Notes under the pieces: model-generated
The model's database searches: none
What the model was told of the DNA's origin: nothing
Seen by the model: the letters and a program-made list of their open reading frames with translations, nothing else
Program-made: the position numbers and the translations under genes
NCBI GenBank assembly: GCA_024276125.1
Contig: JAJRXT010000151.1
Span: forward strand, 1-35,994
DNA from: a bacterium
GTDB taxonomy: Bacteria; SZUA-182; SZUA-191; JAJRXT01
Length of the DNA: 35,994 nucleotides
Direction of reading: 5' to 3'
In this document: piece after piece, positions 25,913 through 33,822 of the stretch
Position numbering within the stretch: position 1 is the first letter of the stretch
Layout of the letters: each line of letters starts with the position of its first letter

Positions 25913-27562
25913 ATGGAAGTTGAATATTTAAGCTTAATTGCCGCTTATTTATTAAAAAATCAGCAGCATATTCTGTCTCGCCTATTGGGAAAAATAGAAC
26001 AGACAACAGGTAAGGGGCTCTTGCAGGCTGAAAATTGGAAATCCTTAATAAAAATTTACTACCCTCAAATATACTCTAATCTTCTACATAATATTATTTA
26101 AAAAACTCCCCAAAACGATGATGATTTTTTCAAACAGATTATTAAAAAGGGGCAACTAACGGGTGTGCCGTATCAATGTTATATAAAAACATACTTTTTC
26201 TTACGGGAAATAATATTTGAAACTTTTACTTCCAACAATGACTTTCCAGCAGACGAAAATATAAAAAATAAACCGGATAATGTTTATCTAAAAGTAATCA
26301 ATCGCATAATTGATAAGCAATTAGCTAAAATAATCGAAAATTATATACAATTGTTATTCGAGAGATTAACCTATTCGCAGCTAAAAGAACAAAACCTCTC
26401 GTATAGAATACCTGAGATTATATACAGCTATTCCCCTACCGGCGGTTTTACTTTTGTAAGTAATGCTATGCAGAAATTGTTGGGCATCGGTCCTGATAAA
26501 TTTACGGGTCAGGATATTTATTTTTGGCTGGGCTATGTTTATCCTGATGACAGAGAAAAAGTGCTGACCCATTTTAATGCACAATTAGCCGATAAAAATG
26601 AAGCGGAATATGAATACCGCATGCTGGGCGCTACAAATCATATACACCATGTTATAAACCGTTCAGCTTCCATTTTAGACGAGCATGGCGAAATTATAAG
26701 CATAGACGGCATTATTATCGATATAAGCGATATAAAAAATATGGAACGCCAATTACGCGCCAGAAACAATCAATTGGAATATATGACCAATGAATTGCGT
26801 AAGGCCAACCAAAGATTGTTGGAGATTGATCAGCGAAAATCCGAACTGGTTAAAATAGTAGCGCATGATTTGAGGAATCCATTAAATTCTATGCGCCTGT
26901 TTATTGAGATGCTCTTAATGTATAAAAACAGCCCGCAGGAATATGAAGACTTTTTACACAAAATAGATCAGGAAAGTATCAGGCTTATTGATTTGATAAA
27001 TGATTTCTTGGATACTAAAAAGATTGAAAGCGGGCATATGTATTTTAGACAAAAACCTGTTGATTTAACCGGTTTAATAGATTATTTTATTACTATATAT
27101 CGTTGGGAGGCAAAGAAAAAAGATATAACCCTATCCGTAGATAATATGGATAATATACCCAAGGTAATAGGGGATAAACAACGTATAAGCCAGGTTTTTT
27201 CTAACTTATTGGCCAATGCCCTGCGCTTTACTCCAGAGGGGGGGGTAATTAAGATTACGACCAGACCGGTTGTCGGTACCAGAAAAAGCGATCCTGATCT
27301 TGCGTCTTATCTGGAGAGCCAAACTAATTATATAAAAGTGGGTATACAAGATAACGGTCCTGGGATTAACCCGAAATACCACCAGAAAATTTTTGAAAAA
27401 TTATTTCAAATAGGTTCGCAAACCTCCACTAATAATCAAGGAACAGGTTTGGGACTGGCTATAGCCAAGGAAATTGCAGAAGGACACGGCGGACGCATTT
27501 GGGTTGAATCCGAGCTATCCAAAGGCACGACTTTTTACTTTACTTTACCCGTAGAAAATTAA
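25913..27562 (+). CDS. PAS-domain histidine kinase, interrupted by in-frame TAA
   Basis: A helical N-terminal region of unknown type is followed by a PAS domain (PEIIYSYSPTGGFTFVSNA), a PAC-like segment (YRMLGATNHIHHVINRSA), a coiled coil, HisKA (KIVAHDLRNPLNSMRLF) and HATPase (NLLANALRFTPEGG, DNGPGINPK, GTGLGLAIAKEI). No membrane helix, so cytoplasmic. After 62 codons the frame meets TAA (26099-26101), then continues in the same frame without further stops. The PAS and kinase domains lie after the stop. Translation could restart at GTG 26165, leaving an intact kinase without the first 84 residues. The start ATG 25913 has AAGG upstream. The PDZ lipoprotein follows 18 bp downstream. Confidence 0.87.
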
Positions 27563-27580
27563 AAGGAGGAGACTTAAGAT

Positions 27581-28315
27581 ATGTATTATAAATTTGCGGG
27601 AATATTGGGACTGCTCCTGCTGGTACAAGGATGCCATATTTTCCCTTGTATAAGCAAAGATTATAGACATAGCAGTATCAGCTTAGAGGTCGCTCATAAG
27701 GCTTCTGATGGCTTGGATATTGCAGTTGATAATGCTCTTATAAAGGAAACTCTACAAAAACACATCAAAAAAGAATTAATTCAGATAGGTTATTTATACA
27801 AGGATATAAATACGGAAAAAGAAGAACAAGCCGATTTAAAAGGTATAATTAAATATGATACTCAAATTACAGCCGATAAAATCCAGTTGGACGTTAAATT
27901 GGAGGTATATGATTCTGTAAGCGGCGATCAAATTTGGACGGCATCGGCATTTAATATGGCGGGACAATATGATATTATCTCCGACTTAATAAAACCTATA
28001 GTAAAGCAAATAACTTTCAGATTCCCTTATCCATCTCATTTAGGCGGAGTGGGAGTAATTGTTGGTTCTGATCTAAAAGTAAAAGGTTTTTCAAACAGTT
28101 CTCCGGCTAAAGAAGCCGGCCTTGAATTAAATGACATTATCTGTAAAGTCAATAATAAAAATGTTAAGGATGTACTGGAGTGCCAGAATTTTTTAAGGGG
28201 TAAAACCGGTACCAAGGTTTCTGTTTTGATTCAAAGAAAGGATGAGAACCTTTATTTTAGGTTAGCTAGAATTTCCCTTAATGAAATGCTGAAAAGAACG
28301 ACTTTCAATTACTAA
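27581..28315 (+). CDS. Lipoprotein with C-terminal PDZ domain
   Basis: The signal peptide ends in LLVQGC (Cys18), a lipoprotein site. A middle domain (about 45-150) alternates beta-strands (ADLKGIIKYDTQITADKIQLDV, IWTASAF) and resembles small lipoproteins that bind envelope partners. Residues about 160-235 form a PDZ fold (GFSNSSPAKEAGLELNDIICKVNNKNV) as in trypsin-like or site-2 protease regulators, but no protease domain is present. GGAGGA stands nine bases before ATG. It follows the PAS kinase by 18 bp, so the two are probably co-transcribed. Function unknown; a periplasmic adaptor is an inference. Confidence 0.75.
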   Translation: MYYKFAGILGLLLLVQGCHIFPCISKDYRHSSISLEVAHKASDGLDIAVDNALIKETLQKHIKKELIQIGYLYKDINTEKEEQADLKGIIKYDTQITADKIQLDVKLEVYDSVSGDQIWTASAFNMAGQYDIISDLIKPIVKQITFRFPYPSHLGGVGVIVGSDLKVKGFSNSSPAKEAGLELNDIICKVNNKNVKDVLECQNFLRGKTGTKVSVLIQRKDENLYFRLARISLNEMLKRTTFNY

Positions 28316-28392
28316 GAAAAGCGCAAAAGCCTAAAAGAAGATTTTAGAAGAGTAGTTATGGAAACCCCTTAATTCTGTTTAATTTTCTTAGT

Positions 28393-28481
28393 TGTCATTC
28401 TTAAACGAAACTAAGTAGAGTGAAGAATCTTCTTGCTATTTTGAGAGGGGGGGGGCTTCGGCCTACGGCCTCAGAATGACA
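28393..28481. repeat. TGTCATTCTGA palindromic repeat, copy 6
   Basis: TGTCATTCTTAAACGAAAC ... GGCCTCAGAATGACA, with GAAGAATCTT arms and a run of nine G near the centre. It separates the PDZ lipoprotein gene from the next ORF. Confidence 0.8.
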
Positions 28482-28533
28482 GCTAAATGCAGGTAAGCAA
28501 TGATAAAGATTTGATATAGGAAAAAAAACAATT

Positions 28534-28953
28534 ATGAATAAACTTAGACATATTACAGGCGGTTTGATTCTTATTTTGTTTATATGCTGGAGCCTTACTC
28601 CTGCTCCGGCTATGGCCCAAGAGGATAATCCGGTTCAGAATATTTTGCTGGATACTTTTTACGGACTGGTTACAGGGGCATTAGTGGGAACTGCTATTTC
28701 CGCTCCTCAAGATGATCCGGATTGGCAGCAAAATATTGGTTCAGGGGCGGCTATTGGGGCAATTGCCGGCTTGGTGTTTGGCGTTATTTATGAGGGTAAG
28801 CCCTTAGTCACTGAATCCAAGGCGGTTATAGATATGGAAAAATCGCAGGTAAAAATACAAATTCCCTCCTTACAAACCAGCGCAGAACAAGATGAGGACC
28901 GGCAAAAACAGCAAACTAATTACTCGGTTGAGCTTCTAAGTTATCATTTTTGA
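28534..28953 (+). CDS. Small exported protein with glycine-rich hydrophobic segment
   Basis: 139 residues. The signal peptide ends in PAMA-Q (cleavage after residue 28). The mature part has a glycine-zipper-like hydrophobic stretch (YGLVTGALVGTAISA ... GSGAAIGAIAGLVFGVIY) and a charged, Gln-rich tail. Such segments occur in small outer-membrane or cell-surface proteins, but no family is recognised. The ATG lies after AGGAAAAAAAAC, a modest binding site. No clear operon partner. Confidence 0.65.
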   Translation: MNKLRHITGGLILILFICWSLTPAPAMAQEDNPVQNILLDTFYGLVTGALVGTAISAPQDDPDWQQNIGSGAAIGAIAGLVFGVIYEGKPLVTESKAVIDMEKSQVKIQIPSLQTSAEQDEDRQKQQTNYSVELLSYHF

Positions 28954-29028
28954 TGGTTTAAAACATAGCTTGCAATTTGGGAATTTCAAAATAAATTAAA
29001 TAGCATAGAAAATCCCATTTTATCTCCT

Positions 29029-29087
29029 TGTAGCCGCGGGTTTAAAAATCCGCGCACCCTAGCCGACCTAAAGGTCGGCATCTACAA
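29029..29087. repeat. Double-hairpin repeat, copy 5
   Basis: TGTAGCCGCGGGTTTAAAAA with TCCGCG, then GCCGACCTAAAGGTCGGC and TCTACA. Preceded by AAAATCCCATTTT as at 18246. Nothing else recognised between 28954 and 29157. Confidence 0.8.
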
Positions 29088-29157
29088 TAGTCCGCACAAA
29101 GGCGCCATATGTTCATTTCATCTTACTTTGACCGCTATTTGGGGAAGATATCCTCGC

Positions 29158-29188
29158 TTGACAAACAGCCTGACTAAAATGCTATAAT
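29158..29188 (+). promoter_or_regulatory. Likely promoter of the exbD-mutL-ccsA unit
   Basis: TTGACA (29158-29163) and TATAAT (29183-29188), both perfect, but 19 bases apart instead of 17. They lie about 60 bp before the exbD start. Confidence 0.6.
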
Positions 29189-29246
29189 AACAATATTGAA
29201 TTGACTTATAAGTTATCATATCATTTAACTGTTATCAAGAAATTTT

Positions 29247-29656
29247 ATGGCCTTAAAAACTAATCTGCCTAAAAAAATACATATCGACATTACCGCTTTA
29301 GTTGACGTGGTATTTTTACTGTTGCTTTTTTTATGGTATCATCCAGTTTCTTGGAACTACCGGGAATAAAGCTGGTTCTGCCGTCCGCCAAAAGCTCATC
29401 CCCACAGGTTGCTAAAGAACTAACTATCGTAGTTGATAAAAATAACCAATTATACCTAAATGAACAAAAAATAAGCTGGCCGAAACTTAAATCCAGCTTA
29501 ACCGCAGCTTTGAAAAAAGAAAAAAACACCACCAAAACACTTATTATAAAAGCCGACCGCTTAACGCCCCACGGTAAAGTGGTAAATATAATGGATACAG
29601 CCAGACTCTGCGGGATACAAAAAATTGTAGTCTCCACCCAACCCAAGGCGCCATAA
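29247..29656 (+). CDS. exbD: ExbD/TolR biopolymer transport protein, frameshifted in a T-run
   Basis: ExbD/TolR works with an ExbB/TolQ proton channel to energise TonB or Tol systems. The N-terminal IDITALVDVVFLLLLF holds the conserved membrane Asp. The frame breaks at a run of seven T (29326-29332); with eight T the helix continues FFMVSSSFLELPGIKLVLP and the periplasmic domain reads on (LTIVVDKNNQLYLNEQKIS ... IIKADRLTPHGKVVNIMDTARLCGI) to the stop. The restored protein has 136 residues, the normal size. No exbB is adjacent. An ATG right after the T-run could make only the periplasmic part. mutL starts 27 bp downstream. Confidence 0.85.
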
Positions 29657-29683
29657 ATTTGTGCCTGCACCCATATCCCCGCT

Positions 29684-31498
29684 ATGCAAAATAAAATCAT
29701 ACTCCTAAAAGATCAACTGGTGCATAAAATCGCAGCCGGCGAGGTAATAGAACGTCCCGCATCAGCAGTAAAAGAACTGCTGGAAAATTCACTGGACGCT
29801 TGCGCTGCCCAAATTACTATCTCATTAAACAACGGCGGTAAGCGCCTGATAAAAATATGCGATAACGGTATCGGTATGAATCCGCAAGACGCCCTGATGG
29901 CATTAGAGCGACACGCTACCAGCAAAATAAAACATGCCAGCGATCTTTTCCATATAAATACCCTTGGTTTTAGAGGCGAAGCGCTGCCTTCTATCGCCGC
30001 TGTAAGCAGGATGCAGATTATAACCAAACCGGCGGATATTATGGCCGCAACCCAAATTGATATCGAAGGCGGTAAAATAAAAAAGGTAACTCAAACAGCA
30101 TCTCCTGCCGGCACTGTAATTCAAGTAAAAAACCTGTTTTATAATGTGCCGGCCAGATATAAATTTTTAAAATCAACGAGTACCGAACTGGCTCATATTA
30201 CCCAATATATACAGCAAATCGCCCTGGCCTACCCTAAAGTACAAATAAAACTTTATCATCATGAAAAAGCGCTCATAGAAGTATACGCCGATAATCTAAG
30301 AGAACGTATTGGGCAATTATATGGAATGAAGACAGCCGAACAGCTAATTAAAATAGAGCAGCAAACCGATGATATGTCAGTAAACGGATATATATCCCCT
30401 CCCCAGTTGACCCGCGCCGGACGCGATTTTCAATCCAGCTTTGTAAATAACAGACTAATTCGCGATAGATTAATAAACGGAGCGATATATCACGCCTACA
30501 AGCGGCTGATTCCACATAAACGTAATCCCGTATGTATACTGTTTTTAAACATAAACCCTGAATTAATAGACGTAAACGTACATCCGGCTAAAACGCAAAT
30601 ACGTTTTTCTAATGCCTTTCGTATCAGACGATTAATCACAAATGCATTAGAAAAAGCTTTAAGCAGCGTAGCAACCGCCCCGTATTTTGTAAACCCGCCC
30701 TGCCCCGCTTCTGATAAAACAGATATAGCAGAACAAATACAAACGCAGGAAAATAATAATCAATATAAAGAAAAAATAAAAGACGCTATAGGCGAATATA
30801 TGGATAATCAGCAAACAACACCTACGCCAGCCTCATTTTGGGGTAATCAGACATCCGGCGGCACGGATAAAAACAACATATTGCCGTTTGTACCGCCCGC
30901 TGAAACCAGCAATGAAGAATTCTTCCTAAACTTAATACCAATAGGGCAATTCCACCAAACCTATATATTATGTCAAAACCAAGACGAACTGGTAATAATA
31001 GACCAACACGCAGCGCATGAAAAAATAATGTATGAAAAGCTGCTGGCTGATATGAAAAACGGACAAATTCCCAAACAACAGCTACTATTTCCGCAAACTT
31101 TGGAATTATCCCACACAGAATGCGCTATAATAAAAAAATATCTACCAGATATTATAAAACTCGGATTTGAAATATCATCTTTCGGCGGCAACACCTATAT
31201 ACTAAGCGCAGCTCCGGCATACTTAAAGGCAGATAGGGCTTGCAATGCCATTATGGATATTATAGCGGATTTAACTCTTAATAAAAAAACCGAAATACAT
31301 CAGTTAATGGGCGAGCTTTTACATAAAATAGCCTGTCATTGCGCTATTCGAGCCAATCAGTCATTAACCCAAGAAGGCATAAAAAGCCTGATAGAACAAT
31401 TAGCCAAACTTGATAACCCCTGCTGCTGTCCGCACGGGCGCCCTACCCTGTTACGTTATCATTTAACTGAGCTAAACAAACAATTCAAACGAACTTGA
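29684..31498 (+). CDS. mutL: DNA mismatch repair protein MutL, with endonuclease motifs
   Basis: The GHKL ATPase N-terminus carries ELLENSLDA, CDNGIGM, HATSKI and LGFRGEALPSI. After a Pro/Thr/Gln-rich linker, the C-terminal domain has DQHAAHEKIMYE, the metal-binding DQHA-x2-E-x4-E motif of nicking MutL proteins, together with CHCAIRANQSL and CPHGRP. It should therefore nick DNA itself, as in bacteria without MutH. At 604 residues the gene is complete. It probably shares a transcript with exbD and with ccsA, which begins nine bases after the TGA stop. mutS is not in the window. Confidence 0.97.
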   Translation: MQNKIILLKDQLVHKIAAGEVIERPASAVKELLENSLDACAAQITISLNNGGKRLIKICDNGIGMNPQDALMALERHATSKIKHASDLFHINTLGFRGEALPSIAAVSRMQIITKPADIMAATQIDIEGGKIKKVTQTASPAGTVIQVKNLFYNVPARYKFLKSTSTELAHITQYIQQIALAYPKVQIKLYHHEKALIEVYADNLRERIGQLYGMKTAEQLIKIEQQTDDMSVNGYISPPQLTRAGRDFQSSFVNNRLIRDRLINGAIYHAYKRLIPHKRNPVCILFLNINPELIDVNVHPAKTQIRFSNAFRIRRLITNALEKALSSVATAPYFVNPPCPASDKTDIAEQIQTQENNNQYKEKIKDAIGEYMDNQQTTPTPASFWGNQTSGGTDKNNILPFVPPAETSNEEFFLNLIPIGQFHQTYILCQNQDELVIIDQHAAHEKIMYEKLLADMKNGQIPKQQLLFPQTLELSHTECAIIKKYLPDIIKLGFEISSFGGNTYILSAAPAYLKADRACNAIMDIIADLTLNKKTEIHQLMGELLHKIACHCAIRANQSLTQEGIKSLIEQLAKLDNPCCCPHGRPTLLRYHLTELNKQFKRT

Positions 31499-31507
31499 AA
31501 TAAAATT

Positions 31508-32212
31508 ATGTCTAATCAATTATCGGCATTTTATGCTTCACTTGCAGCTTATTGGGTATCTGCCGCTTTTTTCTTTTTTTGTAAGCCCAAAAGAGGGCGT
31601 ATCATTTTATCCTTACTTTGGCTGCTGCATTCCTCATTTTTAATACAACGCTATATGCAGGCCAAACACTTACCCCTATCAGGGCTGTTTGAACCCTTAA
31701 ATTTTTTCGCATGGTGTATTTTAGGTATTTTAGTTATAAACTTTGATAAATTGAAAACAATTGTCCCCGGTTTATGTGTGGCCGGCTTACTCTTATTATG
31801 CGCCGCAGCCGCCCCAAAAAATATTCGCGCTCTACCGGCTGCATTGGATACAATTTGGTTTGAACTGCATGTAGCCAGCGCCTTTATATCATATGCCTGC
31901 TTTGCTGTAGCCGCATGCGCCAGTACAGAAAAATGGGGATTAAAAATAAGCGGATGGGGACTTTTTATATTTACCTTTTCAATGGTAACCGGTGGGATTT
32001 GGGCATATCTGGCCTGGATGGATTATTGGGTATGGACTCCTAAAGAACTATGGTCGGTACTTATCTGGCTGTATTATGCCACTGTCCTGCATGCGGCAAA
32101 ACTACCCACTTGGCGCAAGCATGTATCTAAATTGCTAATTTTGGGCTTTTTATTGTTAATGTTTACATATTTAGGAGTAGGACTATTAATGAAAAGCTCT
32201 CATCCCCTATAA
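31508..32212 (+). CDS. ccsA: Cytochrome c assembly protein CcsA/HemX-like
   Basis: A membrane protein with about seven to eight helices of the heme-handling CcsA/CcmC/HemX family. The tryptophan-rich signature is GIWAYLAWMDYWVWTPKELWS, but the Asp of the usual W-x-W-D-P-K-E is Thr here. Candidate heme-ligand histidines occur in FELHVASAF, in LHAAKLP and near the C-terminal HPL. At 234 residues it is shorter than most CcsA (about 270-320) and close to HemX size. It starts nine bases after mutL. The TAA stop lies in the terminus of MITE copy B, beyond which resB begins; the resB neighbour favours the cytochrome c maturation role. Confidence 0.82.
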   Translation: MSNQLSAFYASLAAYWVSAAFFFFCKPKRGRIILSLLWLLHSSFLIQRYMQAKHLPLSGLFEPLNFFAWCILGILVINFDKLKTIVPGLCVAGLLLLCAAAAPKNIRALPAALDTIWFELHVASAFISYACFAVAACASTEKWGLKISGWGLFIFTFSMVTGGIWAYLAWMDYWVWTPKELWSVLIWLYYATVLHAAKLPTWRKHVSKLLILGFLLLMFTYLGVGLLMKSSHPL

Positions 32213-32519
32213 CATAAACTCAATATAAAAGGAGTTTAATATATTTATAAAGGACAAAAACCATGAGGAACCCTTTTTGAAAAAAGTGTTCCTCAAACTC
32301 CTCCCAAAAACTTTCAATCTAAAGAAATTTGGCTGGCGGCACAATAATACTGGCTAAAAATATTGCAGATAGATGATATGCGCCGCCAACCAAATTTCTT
32401 AAATTAAAATTCTTAGGAAGGGGGTTTGGGGAATAACCCTTCTTTTAAGAAGGGTTTGCCCCAAGGTTTTGCCTTTTATAAATAAATCGAATTCCTTTTA
32501 TATTAGATTTAAGGTTTTA
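32210..32519. repeat. MITE-like element, copy B, between ccsA and resB
   Basis: Termini TAACATAAACTCAATATAA and, inverted, TAAAACCTTAAATCTAATA. It contains the same three modules as copy A, including the long GGCGGCAC ... GTGCCGCC inverted repeat. It fills the complete ccsA-resB gap, provides the ccsA stop codon and ends six bases before the resB ATG. Confidence 0.85.
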
Positions 32520-32525
32520 TAGTTT

Positions 32526-33554
32526 ATGCTCAAAATATGGCGTTTTTTTTGTTCATTGAAACTGGCGGTATGGTGCGGTTTTATCCTTTCTGCGCTGCTT
32601 GGAATATCAAGTATTTATCTTATACGGCAGCCGGGATTGGATACTCTGGGTACTCCGCCGCTTTTTGTCTGGTTAAAAGATCAAAATAATATTTTCTCAC
32701 TGTGGTGGTTACTTGCGCTTATTGCCCTAAGCGCTGTTTTTACTATAAATACAGTATGTTGCACCATAGAAGCCCTGCGCAAATTAATACCGGAATTATT
32801 GCGTTCTAAAAAGCTTACCGCTTCGGGGAATAATAATAACGCAAATAGCAATAAAAAACGTATACACTTACTTGCCCCGCATGTCGCCCATATCGGGCTG
32901 GTAATTTTACTTGTCGCCCATTTGATAAGCTCGCTTTGGGGATTTAAAATTCCGCAGCTTATGTTAGACGAGAAATGGCGGCAGATACCTCAGGCTAATC
33001 TAAAATTAAGACTGCTAAACAATCATATAGAAATAAACAAGCAAGGCGAAGTAAACAGTTTTTCATTACCCGAATTTAATAAGCCTATATTATACGATGG
33101 ACTAGCCGTATATTTTGGTCAAAAAAGCGATAAAGTCGGTAGTATTAACTTAAAAATAAAATCACCGGATAAAAACAACAAAATAATAAATTTAACTCAA
33201 GGCGAAAAATACCAAATAAACCCACAAATGAGCCTTAAAGTAAAGGTAATTGTTCCCGATTACAGGGTGGGGTCATCAAACCAGCAGTATACGCAAGGTG
33301 AATACCGCAATCCAGCCGCATATATTGAGTTATACGAAAACGAACATTTTGTAACAGGCAACTGGATGTTTATATATTATCCCGGGTTTTCGCAAGTAGC
33401 CTATAAGAATATAAAAGTAACTTTAGACAGCGCAAAATGGTATCCGGCTTTATCTGTGGGAATAGCAAAAAACCCAGGTGCAATAACCGCTCTAATAGGA
33501 GGACTTATACTTCTTATCGGCTTACTATGGTACTTAACCATAATCCCCATATAA
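32526..33554 (+). CDS. resB: Cytochrome c biogenesis protein ResB
   Basis: ResB (Ccs1) forms with CcsA the System II heme export and ligation complex. Three N-terminal membrane helices (FFCSLKLAVWCGFILSALLG, WWLLALIALSAVFTINTVCC and the HVAHIGLVILLVAHLISS helix with its histidines) are followed by a large periplasmic beta-rich domain and a final helix (NPGAITALIGGLILLIGLLWYL). The SLKLAVW start and the NPG before the last helix are typical. It has 342 residues, on the short side. The promoter and ribosome binding site would have to come from the MITE that ends six bases upstream. The TAA stop is in the next MITE copy. Confidence 0.9.
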   Translation: MLKIWRFFCSLKLAVWCGFILSALLGISSIYLIRQPGLDTLGTPPLFVWLKDQNNIFSLWWLLALIALSAVFTINTVCCTIEALRKLIPELLRSKKLTASGNNNNANSNKKRIHLLAPHVAHIGLVILLVAHLISSLWGFKIPQLMLDEKWRQIPQANLKLRLLNNHIEINKQGEVNSFSLPEFNKPILYDGLAVYFGQKSDKVGSINLKIKSPDKNNKIINLTQGEKYQINPQMSLKVKVIVPDYRVGSSNQQYTQGEYRNPAAYIELYENEHFVTGNWMFIYYPGFSQVAYKNIKVTLDSAKWYPALSVGIAKNPGAITALIGGLILLIGLLWYLTIIPI

Positions 33555-33822
33555 ACGATTGAATATATTTATAAAAGGCAAAACCTTGGGGGAAACCCTT
33601 CTTGAAAGAAGGGTTATCCCCCAAACCCCCTTCCTAAGAACTTTAATTCAAGGAATTTGGTTGGCGGCACATGTTATCTTACCGTAATATTTTAAACTGT
33701 CATTATTGTGCCGCCAACCAAATTCCTTAGATTGAAAGTTTTTGGGAGGAGTTTGAGGAACACTTTTTTCAAAAAGGGTTCCTCATGGTTTGTCTTGTAT
33801 GAATAAGTCAAATCAATTATAT
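33552..33822. repeat. MITE-like element, copy C, between convergent resB and the radical SAM gene
   Basis: Same modules as copies A and B in reverse order. Its ends contain the TAA stop of resB (33552-33554) and the TAA stop of the minus-strand radical SAM gene (33817-33819). Its strong symmetric hairpins could act as a bidirectional terminator for the two converging genes. Confidence 0.85.

Noticed and set aside
29713-30124. Long antisense ORFs within mutL
   Set aside because: Shadow frames of a well-conserved gene; no start signals or family resemblance.
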